This document shows positions 52,281 through 60,972 of a stretch of 64,000 nt of DNA, piece by piece. Positions within the stretch are counted from its first letter, which is position 1. Each line of letters begins with the position of its first letter. A program made the translations under genes and the position numbers. Location of the stretch: the NCBI RefSeq assembly GCF_014762685.1, contig NZ_JABURM010000006.1, forward strand, positions 732,384-796,383. The letters run 5' to 3'. Under the pieces are notes generated by a model that saw only the letters and a program-made list of their open reading frames with translations, made no database searches and was not told where the DNA came from. This DNA is from Gracilimonas sp. (GTDB lineage: Bacteria; Bacteroidota; Rhodothermia; Balneolales; Balneolaceae).

Positions 52281-53432
52281 ATGAATATTGGAATTGCCTG
52301 CTATCCTACCTTTGGAGGAAGTGGCGTTGTAGCCACAGAATTAGCCAAAACTCTTGCCAAAAGAGGACACAACATCCACATGATGAGTTACTCGCGCCCC
52401 GCAAGGCTTGATACGCTGGAAACCGGGATCACCTATCATGAAGTTTCGATCAACTCGTATCCGTTATTTGAATACCCGCCTTATGCATTGGCACTAGCAT
52501 CACAAATGGTGAATCTGATTGAATATGAAGATCTTGATCTGCTACACGTGCATTATGCTTTGCCACATGCTACGAGTGCTTATTTAGCAAAGCAGATTAT
52601 GGCAGAACGTGGGATTCATGTTCCAATTATCACAACCCTGCATGGGACCGATATTACACTGGTAGGGAGAGACCCGAGTTATAAACATGTCGTAGAATTT
52701 TCGATCGATAAAAGTGATGGGGTTACGGCAGTTTCTGAATATCTGAAAAGAGAAACCTACGAATATTTTGAAATTGAACAAGATATAAGGGTAATCCCAA
52801 ACTTTATTGATTTGGAGCGTTTTCAGAAATCAAATAAGAGTCACTTCAAGAAAGCGATATGCCCCAATGATGAAAAAGTGGTAGTACACGTTTCAAATTT
52901 CAGAAAAGTGAAAAGAGTCCCTGAAGTAGTAACGGTGTTTGCCAAGATTTTAGAGTCGGGGATCGATGCTAAATTATTACTGGTAGGTGATGGCCCGGAT
53001 CGGCAAAAAGCAGAACAACAATGCCGGGACTTGAAAATTTGTGATCATGTGCGTTTTCTGGGGAAGCTCGACCAGGTAGAGGAAGTGTTATCCATTGCTG
53101 ATCTGTTTTTAATCCCTTCCGGTTCGGAAACATTTGGTCTTGCAGCATTGGAGGCCATGAGTTGTAGCGTACCGGTTATCAGTTCCAATATAGGCGGGCT
53201 TCCGGAAGTGAATGTGCATGGTAAAACCGGTTATCTATGTGATCTGGATGATGTGGATTGTATGGCTGACTATGGGGTAAAGATTTTGAGTGATCCTGAA
53301 CTTCACAAGGAATTGTCAGTAAATGCTCGGGCACATGCCGAGCTTTTCAATCAAGATGAGATCGTTAAACAGTATGAGGATTTCTATGAAGAAGTAAGAG
53401 AACGTTTGAAAGCTCAGTCCCCTACTTCTTGA
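52281..53432 (+). CDS. bshA: N-acetyl-alpha-D-glucosaminyl L-malate synthase
   Basis: 383 residues. The first motif is CYPTFGGSGVVATELA, then YEDLDLLHVHYALPHATSAY and TTLHGTDITLVGRDPSYKH; the nucleotide-sugar site is FLIPSGSETFGLAALEAMSC. This GT4 enzyme makes the first bacillithiol precursor from UDP-GlcNAc and malate. bshB and bshC are not in the window. Monocistronic, with its own promoter and terminator. Confidence 0.95.
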   Translation: MNIGIACYPTFGGSGVVATELAKTLAKRGHNIHMMSYSRPARLDTLETGITYHEVSINSYPLFEYPPYALALASQMVNLIEYEDLDLLHVHYALPHATSAYLAKQIMAERGIHVPIITTLHGTDITLVGRDPSYKHVVEFSIDKSDGVTAVSEYLKRETYEYFEIEQDIRVIPNFIDLERFQKSNKSHFKKAICPNDEKVVVHVSNFRKVKRVPEVVTVFAKILESGIDAKLLLVGDGPDRQKAEQQCRDLKICDHVRFLGKLDQVEEVLSIADLFLIPSGSETFGLAALEAMSCSVPVISSNIGGLPEVNVHGKTGYLCDLDDVDCMADYGVKILSDPELHKELSVNARAHAELFNQDEIVKQYEDFYEEVRERLKAQSPTS

Positions 53433-53470
53433 CCAAGGTTTTTTAGTAAAGTACGGTCGTACATATAAAA

Positions 53471-53503
53471 AAAGTCTCACACAGAACTTATGTGCGAGAC
53501 TTT
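53471..53503. terminator. Bidirectional terminator bshA / sucC
   Basis: A 13-bp stem with one weak pair (53471-53483 and 53491-53503). T-runs occur on both sides (on the minus strand at 53467-53473), so it can end both convergent transcripts. Confidence 0.88.
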
Positions 53504-53532
53504 TTATTTATAGTTACGTTATTTGATTTGGA

Positions 53533-54738
53533 TCAAGCCAGCACTTTTGAAACTTCCTCAGCTGCTTCTTTCAGCAACACGGCAGAAATTACATTGAGGT
53601 CACTGTTGTCGATGATCTCTTTGGCCTCTTTAGCATTGGTTCCCTGAAGGCGGACAATGATGGGCACATCCTTTACTTTTTCTGCAATTTCAGGATCTTT
53701 TACGGCTTCAATTACGCCATTGGCAACCCGGTCGCAACGTACAATTCCGCCAAAAATATTAATCAAAATGGCTTTTACATTAGGATCTTCAAGGATAATA
53801 CGGAATCCATTCTTAACGGTATCGACATTTGCTCCGCCGCCAACATCCAGGAAGTTGGCCGGTTCACCGCCCGAAAGCTTGATGATATCCATTGTAGCCA
53901 TAGCCAATCCGGCACCGTTTACCATACACCCTACATTACCATCCAGTTTGATGTAGTTGAGGCTGTATTTTTGTGCTTCAAGCTCTAATGGATTCTCTTC
54001 CGCTTCATCTTTGAGCTCTGCTAAGTCTTTATGGCGGTATAGTGCATTGTCATCAAAAGTAACTTTGGCATCCAGCGCATAAACCTTGTTGTCCGGTGTT
54101 ACAATCAGCGGATTGATCTCAAACATGTTGGAATCCGTTTCCTCATAAGCATTGTATAAGGCATGAATTAATTTGATGCCATTCTTAAGAGCTTCTCCTT
54201 CCAGTCCAAGCTCAAAGGCAATACGCCGGGCTTGGTTTGGCTGAAGATCCATTCCGGGTTCAACCCATTCCTTAACGATCTTCTCCGGAGTTTCTTCCGC
54301 TACTTTTTCAATTTCAACACCGCCTTCGGTAGAGGCCATGATTACATTTTTACTCACGGCACGATCCATCAAAATACCAAGATAGAATTCAGACTTTATA
54401 TCCACTCCGTCAGTCACATACAGGCGCTGAACCAGTTGTCCTTCTTCTCCGGTTTGAACAGTGACGAGTACATCGCCAAGCAGGTTTTCTGCGGCTTCTT
54501 TTACTTCATCAATCGTCTTACAGAGGACAACTCCTTTGGCATTATTCTTTTTAGTTCGGCCTTTACCTCGCCCGCCGGCATGAATTTGAGCTTTCACTAC
54601 AAAAAGCTTAGCTCCCTTTTCTTTTAGTTTTTTAGCGGCTTCAACCGTTTCTTCAACGGTGGTGGTAGCAACTCCGGCAGGAACGGCTACATTATATTTC
54701 TCAAGAATTTCTTTGGCTTGATACTCGTGTATTTTCAT
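53533..54738 (-). CDS. sucC: Succinyl-CoA synthetase beta subunit
   Basis: 401 residues. The ATP-grasp signature is visible in [28 protein letters not shown] and [20 protein letters not shown] with [13 protein letters not shown]; the final domain contains [17 protein letters not shown]. It makes succinyl-CoA or succinate plus nucleotide triphosphate in the TCA cycle. The alpha subunit gene is not adjacent. It is divergent from pyrR. Confidence 0.97.
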   Translation of the reverse strand: MKIHEYQAKEILEKYNVAVPAGVATTTVEETVEAAKKLKEKGAKLFVVKAQIHAGGRGKGRTKKNNAKGVVLCKTIDEVKEAAENLLGDVLVTVQTGEEGQLVQRLYVTDGVDIKSEFYLGILMDRAVSKNVIMASTEGGVEIEKVAEETPEKIVKEWVEPGMDLQPNQARRIAFELGLEGEALKNGIKLIHALYNAYEETDSNMFEINPLIVTPDNKVYALDAKVTFDDNALYRHKDLAELKDEAEENPLELEAQKYSLNYIKLDGNVGCMVNGAGLAMATMDIIKLSGGEPANFLDVGGGANVDTVKNGFRIILEDPNVKAILINIFGGIVRCDRVANGVIEAVKDPEIAEKVKDVPIIVRLQGTNAKEAKEIIDNSDLNVISAVLLKEAAEEVSKVLA

Positions 54739-54868
54739 GGATACATTTTTAAGTATTAAAAGCGATTTTTAGGGGTGCCAATAATACCGAGATTAGGAGC
54801 TAAAAGAAAGGAGAAGGATGATTCTTTACATCTGGGCGGACAAAGTAATTTTTTTGATAAATCTAATC

Positions 54869-54893
54869 TGCCAAAATTGATTTACCTTTGGCA
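54869..54893. promoter_or_regulatory. Inverted repeat over a -7-like box upstream of pyrR
   Basis: TGCCAAA (54869-54875) and TTTGGCA (54887-54893) are inverse copies 11 bases apart. TACCTTTG at 54883-54890, overlapping the right arm, matches the Bacteroidetes -7 box, which places an operator on the pyrRB promoter. No good -33 box at 19-21 bases was seen. Confidence 0.35.
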
Positions 54894-54947
54894 TTTACTA
54901 CTTACAAACGCTAACTTTGAAACTCAAAAGCAAAAAGGTGTTCCCGC

Positions 54948-55499
54948 TTGAAGAAAGCTAAAATCATGACTGCCGAGGACTTGGATCGCACGTATCTGCG
55001 ATTTGCCCATCAATTTCTGGAGGGTTATGATGATTTTTCCCGTCTCGCCATAATAGGAATGCAAACCCGGGGAGTTCATATGGGGAAACGAATTGTGCGG
55101 GAAATCAAAAAAGAGTTTGATACCGATATCGATTTTGGCGTGCTGGATGTAACGTTTTACAGAGACGACTATCGCTCAAAATTAAAAATGCCGGAAGTTC
55201 AAGTCACCGAAATTCCCTTTGATTTATACGACAGAGATATTGTTTTAGTTGACGATGTGCTCTATACCGGTCGAACCGTTCGATCTGCCATGGATGCGTT
55301 GATGGCTTATGGGCGGCCAAGAAGCATAAAATTCTGCTGTATGGTAGATCGCGGACACCGGGAACTCCCAATTTCAGCAGATTATATGGGTATATATTTA
55401 CCGACTTATGAGAACGAAGAGGTACGGGTAAAGGTGAAAGAAATTGATGATGAAGATGCCGTATATGTGGTAGAAGTGGAGGTAGCTGAAAATGAATAA
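54948..55499 (+). CDS. pyrR: Bifunctional PyrR: pyr operon regulator / uracil phosphoribosyltransferase
   Basis: 183 residues. TTG 54948 is used because MKKAKIMTAEDL aligns with the usual N-terminus; ATG 54966 is the alternative. The PRPP loop is VLVDDVLYTGRT (99-110). The protein binds pyr mRNA in some bacteria and converts uracil to UMP. It overlaps pyrB by 8 bases. No attenuator hairpin could be recognised upstream. Confidence 0.95.
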   Translation: MKKAKIMTAEDLDRTYLRFAHQFLEGYDDFSRLAIIGMQTRGVHMGKRIVREIKKEFDTDIDFGVLDVTFYRDDYRSKLKMPEVQVTEIPFDLYDRDIVLVDDVLYTGRTVRSAMDALMAYGRPRSIKFCCMVDRGHRELPISADYMGIYLPTYENEEVRVKVKEIDDEDAVYVVEVEVAENE

Positions 55500-56442
55500 A
55501 CCTTCAACTGAATACGAGTTTAACCAAAAGCATTTGTTGGGTTTATCGGATTATTCCCGTGAAGATATTTTATATGTGCTGGAGCAGGCAAAATATTTTA
55601 GGGAGATTCTCGACCGCCCGGTTCCCAAGGTGCCAACGCTGCGCGATAAAACCATTGTAAATCTGTTCTATGAGAACAGTACCCGTACACGGCTTTCCTT
55701 TGAGCTTGCCCAAAAGCGTATGGGAGCGGATGTAGTAAATTTTTCAACGAGCTCATCAAGTACCAAAAAAGGAGAGTCGTTAAAAGATACCATCCGTAAC
55801 ATAAGTTCCATGAAAATTGATATGGTGGTGGTAAGGCATGAAAGTCCCGGCGTACCTCATTTTCTGACCAACTGTGTAGATGCAGCTATTTTAAATGCAG
55901 GTGACGGAGCTCACGAACATCCTACTCAGGCGTTGCTGGATATGTTTACCATGCAAACTACCTATCCGGATTTGAAGAGTAAAAAAATTGCAATTATAGG
56001 GGATATATCACATAGCCGGGTAGTACGATCGAATATTATAGGATTAAAAAAATTGGGTGCTGAGGTTGTTTTATGTGGTCCCAAAACGTTGATGCCTGTT
56101 TTTATAAATGATATGGGGGTAGAGGTTTCCTACAATCTGGACGAAACTTTGGCTTGGTGTGATATTGCCATGGCTTTAAGGATTCAACTTGAGCGGCAGG
56201 ACCGGGGCACTGAGTTCTTTCCCTCACTTCGGGAATATCACGAGCGGTTCGGAATTAAACTGTCTCATCTTGAAAAATACCCTGATTTTAAAGTAATGCA
56301 TCCCGGCCCAATTAACCGCGGAGTGGAAATGGAGAGTGAAGTAGCCGACAGTGACCGTGCTGTTATCCTTGATCAGGTTACAAATGGAGTGGCTGTTCGA
56401 ATGGCGATCTTGTATTTATTGAGCGGTGGAAATCGGGTTTAA
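55492..56442 (+). CDS. pyrB: Aspartate carbamoyltransferase catalytic subunit
   Basis: 316 residues. The carbamoyl-phosphate site is STRTR (63-67), followed by SSSTKKGESLKDT, and the aspartate site is HPTQALLDM with MHPGPINRGVE. It carries out the committed step of pyrimidine synthesis. It is translationally coupled to pyrR by an 8-base overlap; no pyrI or pyrC gene follows. Confidence 0.97.
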   Translation: MNKPSTEYEFNQKHLLGLSDYSREDILYVLEQAKYFREILDRPVPKVPTLRDKTIVNLFYENSTRTRLSFELAQKRMGADVVNFSTSSSSTKKGESLKDTIRNISSMKIDMVVVRHESPGVPHFLTNCVDAAILNAGDGAHEHPTQALLDMFTMQTTYPDLKSKKIAIIGDISHSRVVRSNIIGLKKLGAEVVLCGPKTLMPVFINDMGVEVSYNLDETLAWCDIAMALRIQLERQDRGTEFFPSLREYHERFGIKLSHLEKYPDFKVMHPGPINRGVEMESEVADSDRAVILDQVTNGVAVRMAILYLLSGGNRV

Positions 56443-56460
56443 AATGCATCGTTTGCTGAA

Positions 56461-57435
56461 CTATTTCAGGTTTAGCTTTTGATCCGCAGCGGTTTTCATT
56501 CGTGCCAATACAATCCCGGTAATTACTAAGGCAGCTCCAATATATTGCAAAGTTGTAAGTTGTTCCCCCAGTAAAACCAGCCCGAATATTAATCCTAAAA
56601 CCGGCACTAAATTTTGGTAGGCGGCGGTTCGAACGGCTCCAATTTTTTTAACCCCGTTGTTCCATATAATATAGGCTAGTCCAATTGATAAAGCCCCGCT
56701 GTAAAGAACTCCTCCGTAGCCAATCAGTGAAATTGCTGCCCAATCCAATTTTATCATAAATGGCAGCCCAACTATTAACAAGGTTATTAATCCCACAACC
56801 GACATAAAAGCAGAGTACTGAAGCGGGCTGTAAACCCGAAGGTATTTACGGGAAAGAATAGTATATGTGGCCCAGCAAACAGCGGCTATAAGAGTGATGA
56901 CATTCCCTAAAAAGGTGTCAGATTCGAATGAAATATCACCCTGCCCCCCCATAATAATAAATGCAACCCCGGCAAACGCGAAAAATACCCCGAGTGCCTT
57001 ATAAAAGGTTAGCTTTTCGTCGGTGAAAAACTGAGAAAGTAATGCGACCCAAATAGGGATGGTTCCGAGCATCACAGCAGCATTTGCGGCATAAGTATAG
57101 TTCAACCCAATGATGAAAAACATTTGATAGAAAAGATTTCCGACTATACCTATCCCAATCAGTTTCCAAAAGTGTTCTTTTTCTACTTTAAGCGAATACC
57201 CTTTTTTATGCGCAAAATACCAAAGAAGTGTAGTAGCAAAGATGAATCGCAAGGCATTAAAGCTGTACGGATCCATCTCGCGCAGCGATACCTTAACAAT
57301 GCTAAAGTTAAGAGCCCAAATAATGGCAACAAGAATTAGGCTTAGGTCAATTAAATAAGGGCGATTCAATAGTTTGATTTTTTTAAAAGGCAAAAGGTAC
57401 GGTGATTTGTTTTTTAAACCGAACCGAATATGCAT
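56461..57435 (-). CDS. EamA/DMT-family transporter
   Basis: 324 residues with ten hydrophobic helices in two EamA repeats (SLILVAIIWALNFSIVK at the start of the first; GNVITLIAAVCWATYTILSR at the second) and the family's N-terminal WALNF pattern. It likely exports metabolites or drugs. It is divergent from tetR and shares its regulatory region. Confidence 0.9.
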   Translation of the reverse strand: MHIRFGLKNKSPYLLPFKKIKLLNRPYLIDLSLILVAIIWALNFSIVKVSLREMDPYSFNALRFIFATTLLWYFAHKKGYSLKVEKEHFWKLIGIGIVGNLFYQMFFIIGLNYTYAANAAVMLGTIPIWVALLSQFFTDEKLTFYKALGVFFAFAGVAFIIMGGQGDISFESDTFLGNVITLIAAVCWATYTILSRKYLRVYSPLQYSAFMSVVGLITLLIVGLPFMIKLDWAAISLIGYGGVLYSGALSIGLAYIIWNNGVKKIGAVRTAAYQNLVPVLGLIFGLVLLGEQLTTLQYIGAALVITGIVLARMKTAADQKLNLK

Positions 57436-57563
57436 TTGAGGTGAAATTTGTCAATTGGTAGACATTATTTGGATCATCAGGCTCCGCCCGGTTTCCTTTC
57501 TCAGGCATCAAAGATTTATTTTTTTAAAAAATTGGGAACTATTTAGAAATGTATGTAGTTTTA

Positions 57564-57594
57564 TGACCTTAGTTCAATAAATGACTTAAAGTCA
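57564..57594. promoter_or_regulatory. Two tandem 13-bp palindromic operators before tetR
   Basis: TGACTTAAAGTCA (57582-57594) is a perfect 6-1-6 palindrome 4 bases before the tetR start codon. TGACCTTAGTTCA (57564-57576) is a degenerate copy 18 bases upstream. The perfect form recurs at 58267 before the efflux operon. Confidence 0.7.
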
Positions 57595-57598
57595 ATAT

Positions 57599-58297
57599 AT
57601 GGGAATATCAGAACGAAAAGAACGTGAAAAAGAAAGGAAGAAGGCCCTGATACTGGAAGCGGCCGAGGAGCTTATTTTGGAGAAAGGCCTGGATCATTTG
57701 AATATGGATGAGGTGGCCGATCGTGCTGAGGTGAGTAAAGGTTCATTGTATCTGTACTTCAAAAATAAATCAGATCTGGTTTTAGGTATTTGCCACAAAG
57801 CTTCAGGTATGCTTTCAAAGGAAATCGCAAATGTACTTACTAAAGATATTCCGGGTATTGAAATGGTGTATACCATGGGGGCCGCTTATCTGAATTTTGT
57901 GCGTTCTCACCCTGAGTATTTTCGCTCAATGCGCTTTTTTGATAGTCTGAAGGATACCGATCAGCTAAGCGAAAGTGATTATATCGAGCTTTGCCAAAGC
58001 AATAAAGACGCCTCATTTACCAGTATGGTTCGAGCTATTCAAATAGGAATGCAAGACGGTTCAATACAGGATACTTATGATGCTAAAGAACTGGCCATGT
58101 TGCTTTGGAGTACTTCGCACGGATTAGTAAATATGGCTTTTATGCATCAAAACATGCCTCATTTTCGGCTGTTTGAGAAGAACAAGATTGAAATGAAGTC
58201 ATTGTTTGCGGCCTATATGAAATTGATTGGCTGCGGAATAGCAACCGGAGAGGAAGAAATAAATAATGACTTGAAGTCAATTTTTGAAACAGAATAA
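57599..58297 (+). CDS. TetR-family regulator
   Basis: 232 residues. The HTH covers LNMDEVADRAEVSKGSLYLYFKN in pieces (about residues 36-58), followed by a helical ligand-binding domain with aromatic residues (HPEYFRSMRFFDSL). It precedes the TolC-MFP-RND genes and its own start is covered by a palindrome that recurs before tolC, so it probably represses itself and the pump until an efflux substrate is bound. Confidence 0.93.
   Translation: MGISERKEREKERKKALILEAAEELILEKGLDHLNMDEVADRAEVSKGSLYLYFKNKSDLVLGICHKASGMLSKEIANVLTKDIPGIEMVYTMGAAYLNFVRSHPEYFRSMRFFDSLKDTDQLSESDYIELCQSNKDASFTSMVRAIQIGMQDGSIQDTYDAKELAMLLWSTSHGLVNMAFMHQNMPHFRLFEKNKIEMKSLFAAYMKLIGCGIATGEEEINNDLKSIFETE
58267..58279. promoter_or_regulatory. 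Second TetR-type operator TGACTTGAAGTCA
   Basis: A perfect 6-1-6 palindrome inside the last codons of tetR, about 95 bases upstream of the tolC start. It differs from the copy at 57582 only at the central base. Confidence 0.7.
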
Positions 58298-58373
58298 TAT
58301 TTCTTTCGTAGAAGCGACCGTTTTTTAAAATAATTTTAGAACCACTTTAATCAACACGACATTCATCATTTAT

Positions 58374-59822
58374 ATGCGAATCTTTTTTATAGCCGCCGGA
58401 TTATTTTTGTTCATAAACACATCAATAATCGCTCAAATTAAAGGTGACTCACTTCTTCAGGATGCAGAGCTGACACTTGAAAATGCAATTCAGGTTGCCG
58501 TTGCAAATAACCCGCAGGTCAATCGAGCCCTCCTGTCTCTGGAAGATGCAGACGAACTTGTTGATATTGCATACAGTGAGGTGTATCCGAATATAAGTTC
58601 CTCTTTAAATTATACACGAAATTTTGAGGTGCCGGTTCAGTTTGTGCCCGGTGAACTGTTTGGAGGGGAGCCGGGAACTTTCATTCCTGTGGCATTTGGA
58701 ACCGATAATAATTGGCAGGGTGGTTTTACTGTGACTCAGAACATTTTCCGGGGAGAAGTTTTTGTTGGGCTTTCCACTTCTACCATATATAAAACGGTAC
58801 AACAGGAAAATTTAAGAGCAACTACTCAACAAGTTATTACTCAGGCAAGAACGGCATATTACCAAGTCTTGATTACCAAGGAACAACTTCGCCTTCAAGA
58901 GGCACAAATAAATCGATTGGAACAAAATCTCCGTGAAAATAGATCGAGACAACAAGCCGGTCTGATTGATGAGTATTCAGTACTTCAGTTAGAAGTTCAG
59001 TTGAGCAATCAAAGACCTCAACTTATTGAAGCTCAGTATGCGGTGGATGAAGCTTATCGTGATTTAAAAGTAGCCCTTGGTTTGCCACTGGAAATAAATT
59101 TCAAAGTAAAGGGTAACTTAAATGCTTTTGATATTGTGTCTCAGGAGGCAGTTTCTGCTGAAAATGAGCATATCAAAAAGATTGATCAAATGAACCCGTT
59201 TAGCTATCAAAAACGGAATGATGACTGGCCGTCTTTCCTGGATTATCGTGGAGATCTGCGGGTATTGGATGCACGACTTAACCTGAATGAAAAAGAAATT
59301 CAGGCTGTAAAGAGCAGGTTTTTGCCGACAATTACGGCTTCATACAACTTGCAATGGAGTTCGGCAGAATCTGGCACGCCTACTTTTTTTGAAAACAGTT
59401 CACGGTTTCAAACCCTGGGGGTTAATGTGAGCCTTCCTCTCTTTGAAGGCTTTGCACGAACATCAGATGTGCAGCGCGCCCAAATTGCCCGCAAAGATAT
59501 TGAGGTACAGCAACGAGCCGCTAAACTCGAAGCAGAAAATCAAATAGCTTCGGCAGCTGAAGCATTGAATAAAAGTTTTGAAACAGCAGAAGCACGAAAA
59601 CAAGCGTTGAAACAAGCTGAAGAAGGCTATCAGCGCGCATTGTCGCGGCTGGAAAATGGAATCGGTTCACAGATAGAAGTAACAGACGCTGAAGTTCAGG
59701 TTCGTCAGGCTGAAGTGAATTACGCGCTGATGGTATTTGAATATCTGAGTGCAAAAGCTCAATACGATCTGGCAACGGGTCAGGTTCCCTATGTGGATAC
59801 AATGGAAACGGAAATAGAATGA
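58374..59822 (+). CDS. TolC-family outer-membrane protein
   Basis: 482 residues with a signal peptide (IFFIAAGLFLFINTSIIAQ). TolC-type repeats include LENAIQVAVANNPQVNRALL and DEYSVLQLEVQLSNQRPQL; the C-terminal part has RLENGIGSQIEVTDAEVQVR. It is the outer channel for the RND pump encoded downstream; the next gene starts 32 bases later. Confidence 0.94.
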   Translation: MRIFFIAAGLFLFINTSIIAQIKGDSLLQDAELTLENAIQVAVANNPQVNRALLSLEDADELVDIAYSEVYPNISSSLNYTRNFEVPVQFVPGELFGGEPGTFIPVAFGTDNNWQGGFTVTQNIFRGEVFVGLSTSTIYKTVQQENLRATTQQVITQARTAYYQVLITKEQLRLQEAQINRLEQNLRENRSRQQAGLIDEYSVLQLEVQLSNQRPQLIEAQYAVDEAYRDLKVALGLPLEINFKVKGNLNAFDIVSQEAVSAENEHIKKIDQMNPFSYQKRNDDWPSFLDYRGDLRVLDARLNLNEKEIQAVKSRFLPTITASYNLQWSSAESGTPTFFENSSRFQTLGVNVSLPLFEGFARTSDVQRAQIARKDIEVQQRAAKLEAENQIASAAEALNKSFETAEARKQALKQAEEGYQRALSRLENGIGSQIEVTDAEVQVRQAEVNYALMVFEYLSAKAQYDLATGQVPYVDTMETEIE

Positions 59823-59854
59823 TTTTAAACATTAAAGACACGAACTCAATCGAA

Positions 59855-60937
59855 ATGAAAAAATTTAATCTGATTTTAATAACTGTTTTTGCGGCTTTTA
59901 TTGCTGCCTGCTCCGGAGAAGCACCAGAAGTTGCAGGTGATGAGATAGTTGGGAAAACGGTGAATGTAGAAACAAGAATCCTCGAACCTTCGACTTTCAG
60001 AAGTCAGCTTCGGGTGGTAGGTAATGTTGAAACCAAGAACGATATTATGATTTCTGCCGAAGTAGGTGGGCGTATTATGGAGCAAACCGTTTCTGAAGGC
60101 ACAAGAGTGAGAAAAGGACAAACCATTCTGAGAATTGATGATGCCAAACTAATGCAGGAAAAAGCACAACTTGAAGCTGCAACAGCACAAGCACGTGAAA
60201 ATTATGAGCGCCTTCAGCGAGTATATGAGGAAAGTGGAATCGGTTCAGAGATTGATGTACTAAATGCTAAGTATAGCTATCAACAGAGTAAGTCAGCACT
60301 GGAATCAATAAAAGTTGATCTGGAGAATACCACCATTTCTGCACCTTTTGATGGTACAGTGGAGCAATATGTGTTGGAAGAAGGTGAGATGGCAAGTCCC
60401 GGCATGCAGGTGGTACGATTGATCGGAACCAACACTTATATCGTCACGGCCGGTGTCCCGGCTCGTTATGCAGATGTAGTTCTGTCCGGTGATGAAGTTG
60501 AAGTTTGGTTTGATACTCAAGATACGGACACCCTTCAGGGTACGATCTCATTTGTGGGAAATAGTATCGACCCGCAAAGCCGGACGTTTCGTATTGAGGT
60601 TCTTCTCCCGGTTCAGCAAAAAAATTACAAGGTGGATATGATTGCCAACCTTCGACTGAGTACGCTGATGGAAGAAAACGTGCTGATTGTAAGCGAAGAA
60701 TTTATTTACAAAGAAGAAAATGAGTTCATCACATATGTAAAGACCGAGAATGAGGACGGCGACCCTATTGCTGAAAGAAGAGTTGTGGTTTTAGGTCCTT
60801 CCTTCCGTTCGGATGTGATTATAAGAAATGGATTAAATCCCGGTGAAGAGTTAATCACGATCGGGTCTGCCTTTCTTAATGATGGTGTAAAATTAAATAT
60901 CGTAGAAACACATGGCAGTGATCTTGCATCCAACTAA
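59855..60937 (+). CDS. RND efflux membrane-fusion protein (lipoprotein)
   Basis: 360 residues from ATG 59855, where a lipobox (LITVFAAFIAAC) begins; the open frame upstream to 59819 lacks a signal. Lipoyl halves (GGRIMEQTVSEGTRVRKGQ; TISAPFDGTVEQYVLEEGE) flank a coiled coil; a beta barrel follows. It bridges the RND pump to TolC. Belongs to the same transcript. Confidence 0.93.
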   Translation: MKKFNLILITVFAAFIAACSGEAPEVAGDEIVGKTVNVETRILEPSTFRSQLRVVGNVETKNDIMISAEVGGRIMEQTVSEGTRVRKGQTILRIDDAKLMQEKAQLEAATAQARENYERLQRVYEESGIGSEIDVLNAKYSYQQSKSALESIKVDLENTTISAPFDGTVEQYVLEEGEMASPGMQVVRLIGTNTYIVTAGVPARYADVVLSGDEVEVWFDTQDTDTLQGTISFVGNSIDPQSRTFRIEVLLPVQQKNYKVDMIANLRLSTLMEENVLIVSEEFIYKEENEFITYVKTENEDGDPIAERRVVVLGPSFRSDVIIRNGLNPGEELITIGSAFLNDGVKLNIVETHGSDLASN

Positions 60938-60972
60938 AGATTTTATAAAAAATATTCTGGAGAAATAGTACG

